DNA of 5,824 nucleotides, taken from the NCBI GenBank assembly GCA_030634925.1, contig DAOVZV010000089.1:1-5824 (forward strand). The letters run 5' to 3'. This stretch comes from Sulfurovum sp. Lineage in GTDB: Bacteria; Campylobacterota; Campylobacteria; Campylobacterales; Sulfurovaceae. The notes under the pieces are model-generated. The model was not told the origin of the DNA, did no database searches, and saw only the letters and a list, made by a program, of their open reading frames with translations. Each line of letters starts with the position of its first letter. Position 1 is the first letter of the stretch. A program made the position numbers and the translations under genes. Shown here one piece after another: positions 1 to 5,824 of this stretch.

Positions 1-585
1 AAACTTATTCCACAATACTAGCCTACTTAGAAGTGACTCTATTTTCATACCATTATTATAGATTTTACCTAGAAATTTATTTTGAAGCACGGGTGGCATG
101 TCATTGTCTTCTACAAGTGTCTGAGAGTATCCCATGATAGACGCGATAGGATTTCTAAACTCATGGGCTATAGCAGAAATCATATCTCCTCTTTGACGAT
201 TTTTGAGTTTTAGTTTGGAGTTGTATCTCTGCTTTATCTCCTCTTTTTTCTTTACATTTTTAATTATTTTGATTAGGCTTTGATTAATATCCTCAAAATC
301 TTGTGTAAATAGATAGTTTTTATTATCTTCATTTCCGACTTTTTCTATATTATTGAAGTATTTATTTACACTTTGTAGCTCATTTTGGATATTAGAAGAT
401 ATTATATATATCACATATCCAAATATCAAAAATCCAAGCCAAAGCATACCGATAGACACAAGAGCTGTATCTATATCTGAGATAAATAACCACAAAAATA
501 TAGAAAATATCAGAGTTATCATAACAATTGCTACAATAACTCGAACCATCATATACTCTACAAATTGAGGTCTTTTATATATCAT
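1..585 (-). CDS. Membrane-bound sensor histidine kinase, N-terminal 195 residues (C-terminus beyond window edge)
   Basis: This is a two-component sensor kinase that should autophosphorylate on histidine and pass the phosphate to an unseen response regulator. Translating the minus strand from the ATG at 583-585 gives 195 residues with no stop up to base 1. Two hydrophobic segments (about residues 15-35 and 42-62) are joined by a very short loop, so there is almost no periplasmic sensor domain. A charged, probably coiled-coil linker follows (about 65-133), then the HisKA phospho-acceptor box [16 protein letters not shown] with H141. The catalytic HATPase domain would lie beyond the window. The chosen start overlaps the 3' end of dapE by 11 bases (585 back to 575) and has no Shine-Dalgarno, so translation may be coupled to dapE. 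M12/M13 (ATGATG at 547-552) is an alternative start that keeps both membrane segments. Family assignment is firm; the signal sensed is unknown. Confidence 0.9.
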   Translation of the reverse strand, partial: MIYKRPQFVEYMMVRVIVAIVMITLIFSIFLWLFISDIDTALVSIGMLWLGFLIFGYVIYIISSNIQNELQSVNKYFNNIEKVGNEDNKNYLFTQDFEDINQSLIKIIKNVKKKEEIKQRYNSKLKLKNRQRGDMISAIAHEFRNPIASIMGYSQTLVEDNDMPPVLQNKFLGKIYNNGMKIESLLSRLVLWNKF

Positions 586-1678
586 TAAATCGCTGTATCA
601 TATCTCTAAATACTCTATATAATCCCTCAACTTCATCTATCGAAGTCCTCTCATTTGGAGCGTGTATCGTATCATTGATAACTCCAAACTCTACTACATC
701 TATACCAAAAGCACCCATAAATCTAGCATCACTCGTACCACCTGCTGTAGATAGCTTGGTCTCTAGTCCTGTGATATTTTGGATACTAGAAGAGAGTTTT
801 TGTACTATCTTGGAGTCTCGTTTTGTCACAAATGGATATGAGCCTTGTGTAAGTCGAAGACTATAATCCAAATCTCCAAAAGAGCTATCTATATGAGATG
901 CAATATCTTCTTGTGTAGTCTTTGTAGAGTTTCGTACATTAAACATCAGCTTTAGACTAGCAGGAGTAACATTTGTAACCTCCATACCACCTCTAATATC
1001 AGTAATCACCATTTGACTAGGAGCAAAATCATCATCTCCATTGTCTAGGTTCACTCCTGCAATATCTGATAAGATGGGAGCTATCTGATGGACTGGATTG
1101 ATAGCTTTTTCTGGATACGCTGCGTGACCTTGTTTGCCTTTTATACTTAGATAACCATTGATAGAACCTCTTCGTCCTATCTTGATAGCATCTCCAAACA
1201 CAGTCTCACAAGTAGGCTCTGCTACTACACAAAAATCTGGTAACATACCTATCTCTTTGAGATATTCTAGCATTATCACCGTACCAAACTCTGCGTCACC
1301 CTCTTCATCAGAAGTTAGGAGTATTGACAATCTACCATCAAACTCCTCTACTTCTCTACAAGCCTCCATAAAACAAGCCACACCCGACTTCATATCTTGT
1401 GTACCTCTTGCATATATATTACCATCTTTTATTACAGGTACAAATGGATTTGTATCCCATCCCTCACCTGCTGGGACGATATCTACATGCCCTGCAAAAC
1501 ACAGATGAGAACCCTCGCCAAACTTCTTTGTCAAAAAGAGATTTTTGACTCCCTCTTTATTGACATAAGTAGCCTCATATCCATCCATATACTTCTCTAT
1601 AAATTCCAAAGAACCACCATTATCAGGTGTGATAGATTTAAAACTAAGAAGCCTTAATAATAAGTCAATTACATTCAT
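575..1678 (-). CDS. dapE: Succinyl-diaminopimelate desuccinylase (DapE), M20 metallopeptidase family
   Basis: DapE hydrolyses N-succinyl-LL-2,6-diaminopimelate to LL-diaminopimelate and succinate in the cytoplasm, in the succinylase branch of lysine and peptidoglycan precursor synthesis. At 367 residues it has the normal family length. Di-zinc and catalytic residues are readable in order: H64 and D66 in [10 protein letters not shown], bridging D95 in GTQDMKSG, E125/E126 in TSDEEGD (general base plus zinc ligand), E154 in VAEPT, and H339 in DTIHAPNE. The N-terminus [18 protein letters not shown] is a classic DapE start. The ATG at 1676-1678 is preceded by an AAGGA Shine-Dalgarno (complement of 1686-1690) with 7 bases of spacing. 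The start overlaps the TGA closing the interrupted rhodanese frame upstream (ATGA), and the 3' end overlaps the histidine kinase start. It therefore sits mid-operon and should be essential unless a paralogue exists. Nothing in the protein looks damaged. Confidence 0.97.
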   Translation of the reverse strand: MNVIDLLLRLLSFKSITPDNGGSLEFIEKYMDGYEATYVNKEGVKNLFLTKKFGEGSHLCFAGHVDIVPAGEGWDTNPFVPVIKDGNIYARGTQDMKSGVACFMEACREVEEFDGRLSILLTSDEEGDAEFGTVIMLEYLKEIGMLPDFCVVAEPTCETVFGDAIKIGRRGSINGYLSIKGKQGHAAYPEKAINPVHQIAPILSDIAGVNLDNGDDDFAPSQMVITDIRGGMEVTNVTPASLKLMFNVRNSTKTTQEDIASHIDSSFGDLDYSLRLTQGSYPFVTKRDSKIVQKLSSSIQNITGLETKLSTAGGTSDARFMGAFGIDVVEFGVINDTIHAPNERTSIDEVEGLYRVFRDMIQRFNDI

Positions 1679-1755
1679 CTCTTTATCCTTTCTCTCTCTC
1701 CAGAATATGAGGTTATTCCCCCTTTGTGATTTAGAGTGTTTTTGTGACCATTTTG
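1675..1755 (-). pseudogene. Orphaned 3' end of the rhodanese gene, in frame beyond a premature TAA
   Basis: Continuing in the same frame past the TAA at 1756-1758 gives 26 sense codons beginning [17 protein letters not shown], then a TGA at 1675-1677. This is what should follow the active-site loop in a single-domain rhodanese: the QNG turn, a short strand, and the GGI-S-Y element near the end of the domain. No frameshift is needed; one base explains the break (for example GAA, Glu, to TAA). The closing TGA overlaps the dapE ATG as ATGA, a standard translational-coupling arrangement. That indicates the intact gene once ended here, giving a product of 117 codons. The stretch also carries the dapE Shine-Dalgarno. 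It is probably untranslated now unless the TAA is read through or the base is a sequencing error. Confidence 0.8.
1686..1690 (-). promoter_or_regulatory. Shine-Dalgarno AAGGA of dapE, inside the rhodanese remnant
   Basis: AAGGA lies 7 bases upstream of the dapE ATG and fixes that start. It sits within the last codons of the ancestral rhodanese frame. Ribosomes that now stop at 1756-1758 end nearly 80 bases before dapE, so dapE translation probably depends on this site rather than on reinitiation at the ATGA overlap. Confidence 0.6.
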
Positions 1756-2028
1756 TTATAATATAGGATGTATTGTTCCACTTGTAATTCCTGTCCTACA
1801 TGTAAATACTATATTTTTGTCTTTATACTCATCTATAAAATCATCAAACCACATAGGCAACATAGAAGTAGCCTTTAGTACATCCACTCCTTTGATGTGA
1901 GTCCTATCATACTCCATAGTTTCTCTCACATCAACCAAAACAAAATCTGCATTATTATCTTCTCTAAGTGCCAACAAATCTACTAATTCTTCTGAACTAA
2001 TATTATCTCTATCTCTAAACTCATACAT
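1756..2028 (-). CDS. Single-domain rhodanese (sulfurtransferase), truncated by an in-frame TAA
   Basis: Rhodaneses carry sulfane sulfur as a cysteine persulfide and pass it to acceptors. Next to a sulfide dehydrogenase, a role in handling oxidised sulfur would make sense. The 90-residue open part shows the CH2A-type motif [20 protein letters not shown] (about residues 28-47) and the active-site strand and loop [12 protein letters not shown] with nucleophile C77. The usual loop is CxxGxR; here the Arg position is Thr (T82). The frame stops after residue 90, directly behind the loop, so the last helix and strand of the fold are missing, although they are still encoded after the stop. A GGAG Shine-Dalgarno (complement of 2039-2042) lies 10 bases before the ATG, and a TATAAT box lies upstream. 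The truncated product is unlikely to fold or be active. Family membership is very likely; present function is doubtful. Confidence 0.85.
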   Translation of the reverse strand: MYEFRDRDNISSEELVDLLALREDNNADFVLVDVRETMEYDRTHIKGVDVLKATSMLPMWFDDFIDEYKDKNIVFTCRTGITSGTIHPIL

Positions 2029-2063
2029 ACTATTAAAACTCCAAAATATAAAAATATCTCGGT

Positions 2064-2069
2064 ATTATA
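2064..2069 (-). promoter_or_regulatory. Candidate -10 box for the rhodanese-dapE-kinase transcript
   Basis: A perfect TATAAT on the minus strand lies in the 58-base gap between fccB and the rhodanese. It would place the transcription start near 2057, about 28 bases before the rhodanese ATG and upstream of its GGAG ribosome site. There is no convincing -35 hexamer, but Campylobacterota sigma-70 promoters commonly lack one and have A/T-rich upstream DNA, as here. A perfect hexamer in such A+T-rich DNA could be chance; the position is what supports it. Confidence 0.45.
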
Positions 2070-2086
2070 GTCAATAATTAATCATC

Positions 2087-3454
2087 TTAACTAAAAAGCT
2101 CTCTCATTACACCTGCAAACCACTCTCTTGTAGCTTTTGCTGTACTTTGAGAACGATATTTTTCTGCTCCATCTTTTGGCTTGTGTACATTTCCTTTGGA
2201 CATTAGCATACCATTACCATCTATATCTATAGTATGAGTAATGACAATAGCCTCTTCTGGTTTATCTCCGACCATAGATAGACATATATTTGCAGACTTC
2301 GCAGGGAGACCTACTTTGGTATCATAGACTTTGTTGCTTAGCTGTGCTATGATTTGCAAAGAGGCACGATTAGCAGACCATATAGCAGTCTGTCCACTAG
2401 CAGGAATAGCGTGAGTTACAGCGTCTCCTATGACATATATATGGTTATCAGTTTTGGACTTAAAGCTATATCCATCCATAAGTGCATATCCACTCTCATC
2501 AGTATCAATCCCAGACATTTTGATAATAGGTGAACACTTGTTAATAGGCATTAGGTTACACACCTCATACTTGATACTCTTTGTTACACCTTTTATATCT
2601 TTCTGATTGGCAAACTCTGTATATGTGATAGTTTTTTTATCTACATCTACATCTGTCACTTCCGTAAGACCTACATAATCTATAATATCAGGATACAAAT
2701 CTTTCCACGACTCTGTAAATGCCTTATCTTTTGCAAAAGTACCATCTCTTGTATCCAAGATTATTACTTTGCCTTTTCCATTTCTATTTTTAATCAGATT
2801 TGCAACCATAGATGCCCTCTCATACGGAGCTGGTGGACATTTATACTTATCTACTGGTGGTGGAACTATGACTATATTACCATCTTTGGCATCATCTAAT
2901 TGTCTTTTGAGTGAGACAAATCCATTACCTGACATCAATCCTGCTGGACAAGATTGTGATATTTTGGCTATCTTCTCACTAGACCAAAGAGGAAATTGCC
3001 TCTCATAATCATACACTACTCCTGGAGAAAGAACCAAAATATCATAAGCAAAACTACCATCTGTAGTAACCACTACCTTTCTATCTCTATCTATCTTTGT
3101 AACCGTAGCATTTACAAAATCATATCCATATTTCATAGCAGGTTGATAATAATCACCAACAAATGTTTCCAATGATACTTCACTTAACCCTCCCAAAAGA
3201 GCATTACTAAAAGGAGCTGATATAAATATACTATTCTTCTCTATAACCGTGACTTCTATAGAGGCATCTTGTTTTTTCAGTACTTTTGCCATAGTCAAAC
3301 CACCAAAGCCCCCACCGACTATGATTACAGATTTACCACTTACTTTTTTTATAATTTCATTATCTTTTTTTGTCTCTGATGCTATAGCACTATTTGGTAT
3401 CACCGTAGTAGCCATTGTAAGACCTGCTAACTTCAAACTATCTCTTCTATTCAT
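2087..3454 (-). CDS. fccB: Tat-exported FAD sulfide dehydrogenase, flavocytochrome c flavin-subunit type (FccB/SoxF-like)
   Basis: The protein probably oxidises sulfide to sulfur in the periplasm and passes electrons to a cytochrome c. The N-terminus MNRRDSLKLAG plus a hydrophobic stretch to about residue 26 is a twin-arginine signal. An FAD-binding Rossmann motif follows (VIIVGGGFGG, 43-52), and the second FAD motif VIGDA is at 341-345. C206 in KCPPAPYERAS and C391 in SANICLS match the two cysteines that form the redox-active disulfide in Allochromatium FccB (Cys161/Cys337 there, by recalled alignment). Extra cysteines are C169, C299 and C307. The length, 455 residues, suits the family. The start is supported by AAGGAG (complement of 3460-3465) 5 bases upstream. 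No fccA cytochrome subunit is encoded in the window; the next gene downstream is the broken rhodanese. A sulfide:quinone reductase-like activity is the main alternative. Confidence 0.88.
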   Translation of the reverse strand: MNRRDSLKLAGLTMATTVIPNSAIASETKKDNEIIKKVSGKSVIIVGGGFGGLTMAKVLKKQDASIEVTVIEKNSIFISAPFSNALLGGLSEVSLETFVGDYYQPAMKYGYDFVNATVTKIDRDRKVVVTTDGSFAYDILVLSPGVVYDYERQFPLWSSEKIAKISQSCPAGLMSGNGFVSLKRQLDDAKDGNIVIVPPPVDKYKCPPAPYERASMVANLIKNRNGKGKVIILDTRDGTFAKDKAFTESWKDLYPDIIDYVGLTEVTDVDVDKKTITYTEFANQKDIKGVTKSIKYEVCNLMPINKCSPIIKMSGIDTDESGYALMDGYSFKSKTDNHIYVIGDAVTHAIPASGQTAIWSANRASLQIIAQLSNKVYDTKVGLPAKSANICLSMVGDKPEEAIVITHTIDIDGNGMLMSKGNVHKPKDGAEKYRSQSTAKATREWFAGVMRELFS

Positions 3455-3583
3455 ATCATCTCCTTATTAAAATCATAATAAATTAGAGTATGACAAAAAA
3501 ATTCAATATTCAAGATTATTAAGGCTAAACTTATATTTATATTTGAAATGATGTAACAAAAAGCTACAATAAAATACTACTTT

Positions 3584-3589
3584 ATTATA
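3584..3589 (-). promoter_or_regulatory. Weak candidate -10 box upstream of fccB
   Basis: A perfect TATAAT on the minus strand lies in the 177-base gap (3455-3631) between the HNH gene and fccB. It implies a leader of roughly 120 bases. The bases about 17 upstream do not resemble TTGACA. TATAAA-like alternatives around 3530-3541 would give a shorter leader of about 70 bases. I see no convincing hairpin plus T-run terminator for the upstream cassette in this gap, so readthrough into fccB is possible. Confidence 0.3.
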
Positions 3590-3631
3590 ATTTAAAGCTA
3601 TATGTAGAATATGTTTAGTTAGAGTAGTTAT

Positions 3632-4285
3632 TTATATTTTCTTCCTAATATTTAAAAGTGTCATCTTCCATGATGTAATGTATTCAATTGGTTCAACTAA
3701 TGATGCCTCTTCATCTAATTCAAAGTCTTCCAAAAGACTTTTTAGCTGTTTTGCTCTTTTAAACGCATTACTATTGATACCTAGCGTCTCTATCATTTCC
3801 AAAACATCATTTTTATCTTCTTGTGATAGTTTTACATTTGGAAGAAATTTATTAATCGTATGGTCAAACTCTAAATATTTATACTCATCATACTCTTTAC
3901 TATCAGGTTTCAAAATATTTTTGATAGGTTTTGTCCCTTTTACTCTACAGTTGATATTGCTATTGACCATAAAAAGATTGTCCCAAAGATAGGCTTTATT
4001 CTCTTTCAAGTCACAATCAAAATGCTCTAAATCACCATTAACTAGATTTTGACTATCTAACTCTAAACTATAAACACCATCTTTCCAATATTTAATATCT
4101 AGCTGTTCAATATCACATAATGCTTCTTCTGTATAGGCACATAAGCCTTTTTGACAATACAATAAATTCATTTTAATATCAGTCATATATTTATGAGAAC
4201 TGTAATAATTTGGATGTTTTTCTAAGCCCTCTTCCCATAATTTATATTTTGTAGAAAGTATCTCACGCTTATCTATTTTCCTCAT
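3632..4285 (-). CDS. HNH-type nuclease candidate, PtuB-like partner of the AAA ATPase
   Basis: This is a 217-residue soluble protein, probably the nuclease effector of a two-gene defence module. HNH-like positions are visible in order: CAYTEEALC (C49-C57, with C44 just before), GDLEHFDC with E87/H88, WDNLF with N103, then NSNINCRVKGTK with C113 and K116. The following PDSKEYDEYKYLEFD (127-141) and ETLGINSNAFKRAKQL (166-181) match the 'PDs-e-y / LgLN---l-R' layout I know from the retron/Septu-associated HNH family. The usual CAYCE zinc pair is replaced by CAYTE, so zinc binding may differ. The ATG (4283-4285) shares one base with the ATPase TAA (TAATG) and has no clear Shine-Dalgarno, which points to translational coupling and a stoichiometric partner. 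Nuclease activity is inferred from these motifs. Like the ATPase gene it is much more A+T-rich than dapE or fccB. Confidence 0.75.
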   Translation of the reverse strand: MRKIDKREILSTKYKLWEEGLEKHPNYYSSHKYMTDIKMNLLYCQKGLCAYTEEALCDIEQLDIKYWKDGVYSLELDSQNLVNGDLEHFDCDLKENKAYLWDNLFMVNSNINCRVKGTKPIKNILKPDSKEYDEYKYLEFDHTINKFLPNVKLSQEDKNDVLEMIETLGINSNAFKRAKQLKSLLEDFELDEEASLVEPIEYITSWKMTLLNIRKKI

Positions 4286-5760
4286 TAATTATCTAATCCC
4301 AAAAGCTGTGATAGTTTTTTAAATACCTTTATCTTTTCATCTCTCTCTAGCCCTTTTTCCATAACTTTTATCTCAGATTTAAGCATTCCATATTCCATAA
4401 GCTTTTGTTCTCTAAAGCTCAAATTACCTTCTTCTTTTAAATCAAAAACATCGGTTAAAATACTCGTCCAAGTAAGCATCCTAGGGTCTAAAAAATAATT
4501 ATCAATATGGTTTTCTTCTTCTTTTGGATAATATAATTTTCTATAAATCTGTTTCTCTTCATTAAATCGTAACTCCACCACTTCCCAAGGCTCAAAACTA
4601 GAAGCAATCAAAGGTGAATGTGTCGCAAAAATAAGCTGATTATTCTCTCCCACATTCATATATAAATCTGTTAATTCTCTTTGAATATTAGGATAAAATG
4701 AATTTTCAGGTTCGTCTATTAGGATAATACTATTTTGAGGAGTATAACTTTTAAGAGGAATGAAAGTAGCCAATAAATTCTTTGTTCCTACACTCAAATT
4801 ATCATAAGAGATAATCTCTCCATTGGATAAATCTTTAATCTTTAAGCCCTGATAACTTTGTTGATTTTCATCTATTTTGATAAGTTCAAGATTAAACCTC
4901 TTAATAATACTATTGACATCATCTGCTATAATTTTTAAAAGGTTTTCATTTTCATCTTCCCATATTTTCATATCGTTTATAGATGCTTCTTTAGAATACT
5001 CATTATCAGACATAAGTTGATTAAATAACGAGGCTGTATATGCTGACTTCTCTTTCTCATAATTATCAATTCTCTCTTTTAATCGCTCCCAAGAGTTTTT
5101 ATCTTCGTTAATATTAATAATACTTCTATCTATAAAGTTTTTCTCTTTTAAATAATTTACTTTATCAGAAACACTCTCATTGGACTTATTTTTTAATTCA
5201 AATATTTTTTTATCAACTTCTTTAATCTGTTTTATAAAACTATCTAATCCATAAATACGCATACCTCTCTCTTCTATCTTTTTTTTATGAGTAAGAAGTT
5301 CTTTTAAAACTATTTTATCCGTATTTGAAATATCTTGATTATTTAAAGAACTATAATTAAAAGGAGAATTAATCGTATTTGTATCAATAAAATAGCTTTT
5401 TTCATTTTCTAAAACTGTACTTTTTGTCTTAAAAATAATTTCAGATTTTGTATCTGTAAAAAGTGTCTCTACTTCTATATTATCTGTTGTTTGAAAACTA
5501 CTTGTAATATATTTATCATCAGTATTTTTACCAACGAAGCAATTAAATGGCATATAACTGTTTTGAGCTTGTTGAGAAAAATCAATCACAGACTTCTTGA
5601 TAATATCCAAAAGATTACTTTTCCCCGTACCACTTTGACCAATGATACAAATCTTATCCAAAGGCTCACCAGCTTTAATATGCCCCTTTGGATAAGTTAA
5701 ATCCAAATCTAAATGAGCAAACTGTTTATAGTTTTGAATAGTTAGTTTTTTTATTTTCAT
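4285..5760 (-). CDS. AAA/ABC-type ATPase, PtuA-like (Septu-like or related defence module)
   Basis: This 491-residue cytoplasmic ATPase probably acts as sensor and regulator of the downstream HNH protein. The SMC/RecF/OLD-type N-terminus IKKLTIQNYKQF leads to Walker A GQSGTGKS (41-48). A long charged helical stretch follows (about 150-240, likely coiled coil). The ABC-signature-like NLSVGTKN (321-328), Walker B IILIDEPENS (345-354; D349, E350) and H-loop FATHSP (378-383; H381) come next. The C-terminal tail (about 425-491) has no recognised catalytic motif, and no TOPRIM signature is obvious, which favours PtuA over OLD/Gabija nucleases. The ATG at 5758-5760 has no Shine-Dalgarno and lies 4 bases after the stop of an apparent upstream frame, so translation is probably coupled to it. 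The 3' end shares one base with the HNH gene start. The ATPase class is firm; the defence role is inferred from the pairing. Confidence 0.85.
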   Translation of the reverse strand: MKIKKLTIQNYKQFAHLDLDLTYPKGHIKAGEPLDKICIIGQSGTGKSNLLDIIKKSVIDFSQQAQNSYMPFNCFVGKNTDDKYITSSFQTTDNIEVETLFTDTKSEIIFKTKSTVLENEKSYFIDTNTINSPFNYSSLNNQDISNTDKIVLKELLTHKKKIEERGMRIYGLDSFIKQIKEVDKKIFELKNKSNESVSDKVNYLKEKNFIDRSIININEDKNSWERLKERIDNYEKEKSAYTASLFNQLMSDNEYSKEASINDMKIWEDENENLLKIIADDVNSIIKRFNLELIKIDENQQSYQGLKIKDLSNGEIISYDNLSVGTKNLLATFIPLKSYTPQNSIILIDEPENSFYPNIQRELTDLYMNVGENNQLIFATHSPLIASSFEPWEVVELRFNEEKQIYRKLYYPKEEENHIDNYFLDPRMLTWTSILTDVFDLKEEGNLSFREQKLMEYGMLKSEIKVMEKGLERDEKIKVFKKLSQLLGLDN

Positions 5761-5764
5761 ACTA

Positions 5765-5824
5765 TTATAATTCGGTATAGATAGCTATAGGGTCTATCAT
5801 AATTTCATTTTCTAGTTTGCCTGT
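5765..5824 (-). CDS. C-terminal end of an unidentified upstream gene (partial at window edge)
   Basis: One minus-strand frame is open from the edge to a TAA at 5765-5767 and reads TGKLENEIMIDPIAIYTEL. The other two minus frames hit stops within this stretch. First codon positions are mostly purine (15 of 19), as in coding DNA, and the stop falls 4 bases before the ATPase start, typical operon spacing. Nineteen residues are too few to identify the protein, and an open frame this short can occur by chance. If real, it is the third or an earlier member of the ATPase/HNH cassette and may decide what system this is. Confidence 0.55.
   Translation of the reverse strand, partial: TGKLENEIMIDPIAIYTEL

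Noticed and set aside
353..1657. Plus-strand open frames (353-568, 675-866, 1158-1508, 1397-1657)
   Set aside because: They lie antisense inside the histidine kinase and dapE genes, whose motifs are clear. They have no ribosome sites or recognisable domains.
1690..1700. TC/GA dinucleotide run as a phase-variable repeat
   Set aside because: About five units, shorter than typical slippage tracts. The surrounding frame is explained as the rhodanese C-terminus and dapE leader.
1756..1758. TAA reassigned or recoded as a sense codon
   Set aside because: TAA is used as the ordinary terminator of dapE, fccB and the ATPase in this window, so a genetic-code change is not supported. Occasional readthrough cannot be excluded.
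3466..3631. Terminator, small RNA or retron msr-msd in the gap below the HNH gene
   Set aside because: Only short A/T palindromes and an isolated T-run are visible, with no GC-containing stem. There is no reverse transcriptase in the window to support a retron RNA here.
2769..3992. Plus-strand open frames (2769-3008, 3249-3470, 3678-3992)
   Set aside because: They are shadows of fccB and the HNH gene on the opposite strand. Their apparent hydrophobic runs come from complementing the real codons.
5764..5769. TATAAT as a promoter for the ATPase gene
   Set aside because: It lies only 3 bases before the ATG and overlaps the stop of the apparent upstream frame. A promoter here would start transcription inside the gene.
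1..5824. CRISPR array, tRNA/rRNA genes, insertion sequence
   Set aside because: I saw no regularly spaced repeats, no cloverleaf-like GC-rich segment, and no transposase or terminal inverted repeats anywhere in the window.

Overview
The window looks like part of a low-GC chromosome from a sulfur-oxidising member of the Campylobacterota (former Epsilonproteobacteria), of the Sulfurimonas/Sulfurovum kind. This is inferred from the A+T-rich composition, the style of the DapE and rhodanese proteins, and a Tat-exported flavocytochrome-c-type sulfide dehydrogenase. No RNA gene or other taxonomic marker is present to prove it. Every gene I can support lies on the minus strand, so transcription runs from right (5824) to left (1).

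Right part (about 3632-5824): a compact, very A+T-rich cassette of at least two genes. It holds an ABC/OLD-like AAA ATPase (4285-5760) and, overlapping it by one base, a small HNH-type nuclease candidate (3632-4285). The pairing and motifs resemble the PtuA/PtuB pair of Septu anti-phage defence, which also occurs as the effector of some retrons. A short open frame at 5765-5824 looks like the C-terminal end of a third, upstream gene that stops 4 bases before the ATPase start, so the cassette probably continues outside the window.

Middle (about 2029-3631): a 177-base gap with no strong terminator, then a twin-arginine-exported FAD protein of the sulfide dehydrogenase type (2087-3454). Both expected redox cysteines are present. 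A 58-base gap with a good TATAAT box leads to the next transcription unit.

Left part (1-2028): a single-domain rhodanese, dapE (lysine/peptidoglycan biosynthesis), and the 5' two thirds or so of a membrane histidine kinase gene cut by the window edge. The rhodanese frame is interrupted by an in-frame TAA at 1756-1758. The frame beyond that stop still encodes a recognisable rhodanese C-terminus and ends in a TGA that overlaps the dapE ATG (ATGA). The rhodanese therefore appears to be a recent nonsense pseudogene, or a stop-codon variant, in what was a tightly coupled rhodanese-dapE-kinase operon.

The sulfide dehydrogenase and rhodanese fit periplasmic sulfide oxidation and cytoplasmic sulfane-sulfur handling. 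dapE and the kinase seem to be co-transcribed passengers. The ATPase/HNH cassette differs in base composition and has probably been acquired next to this core region.
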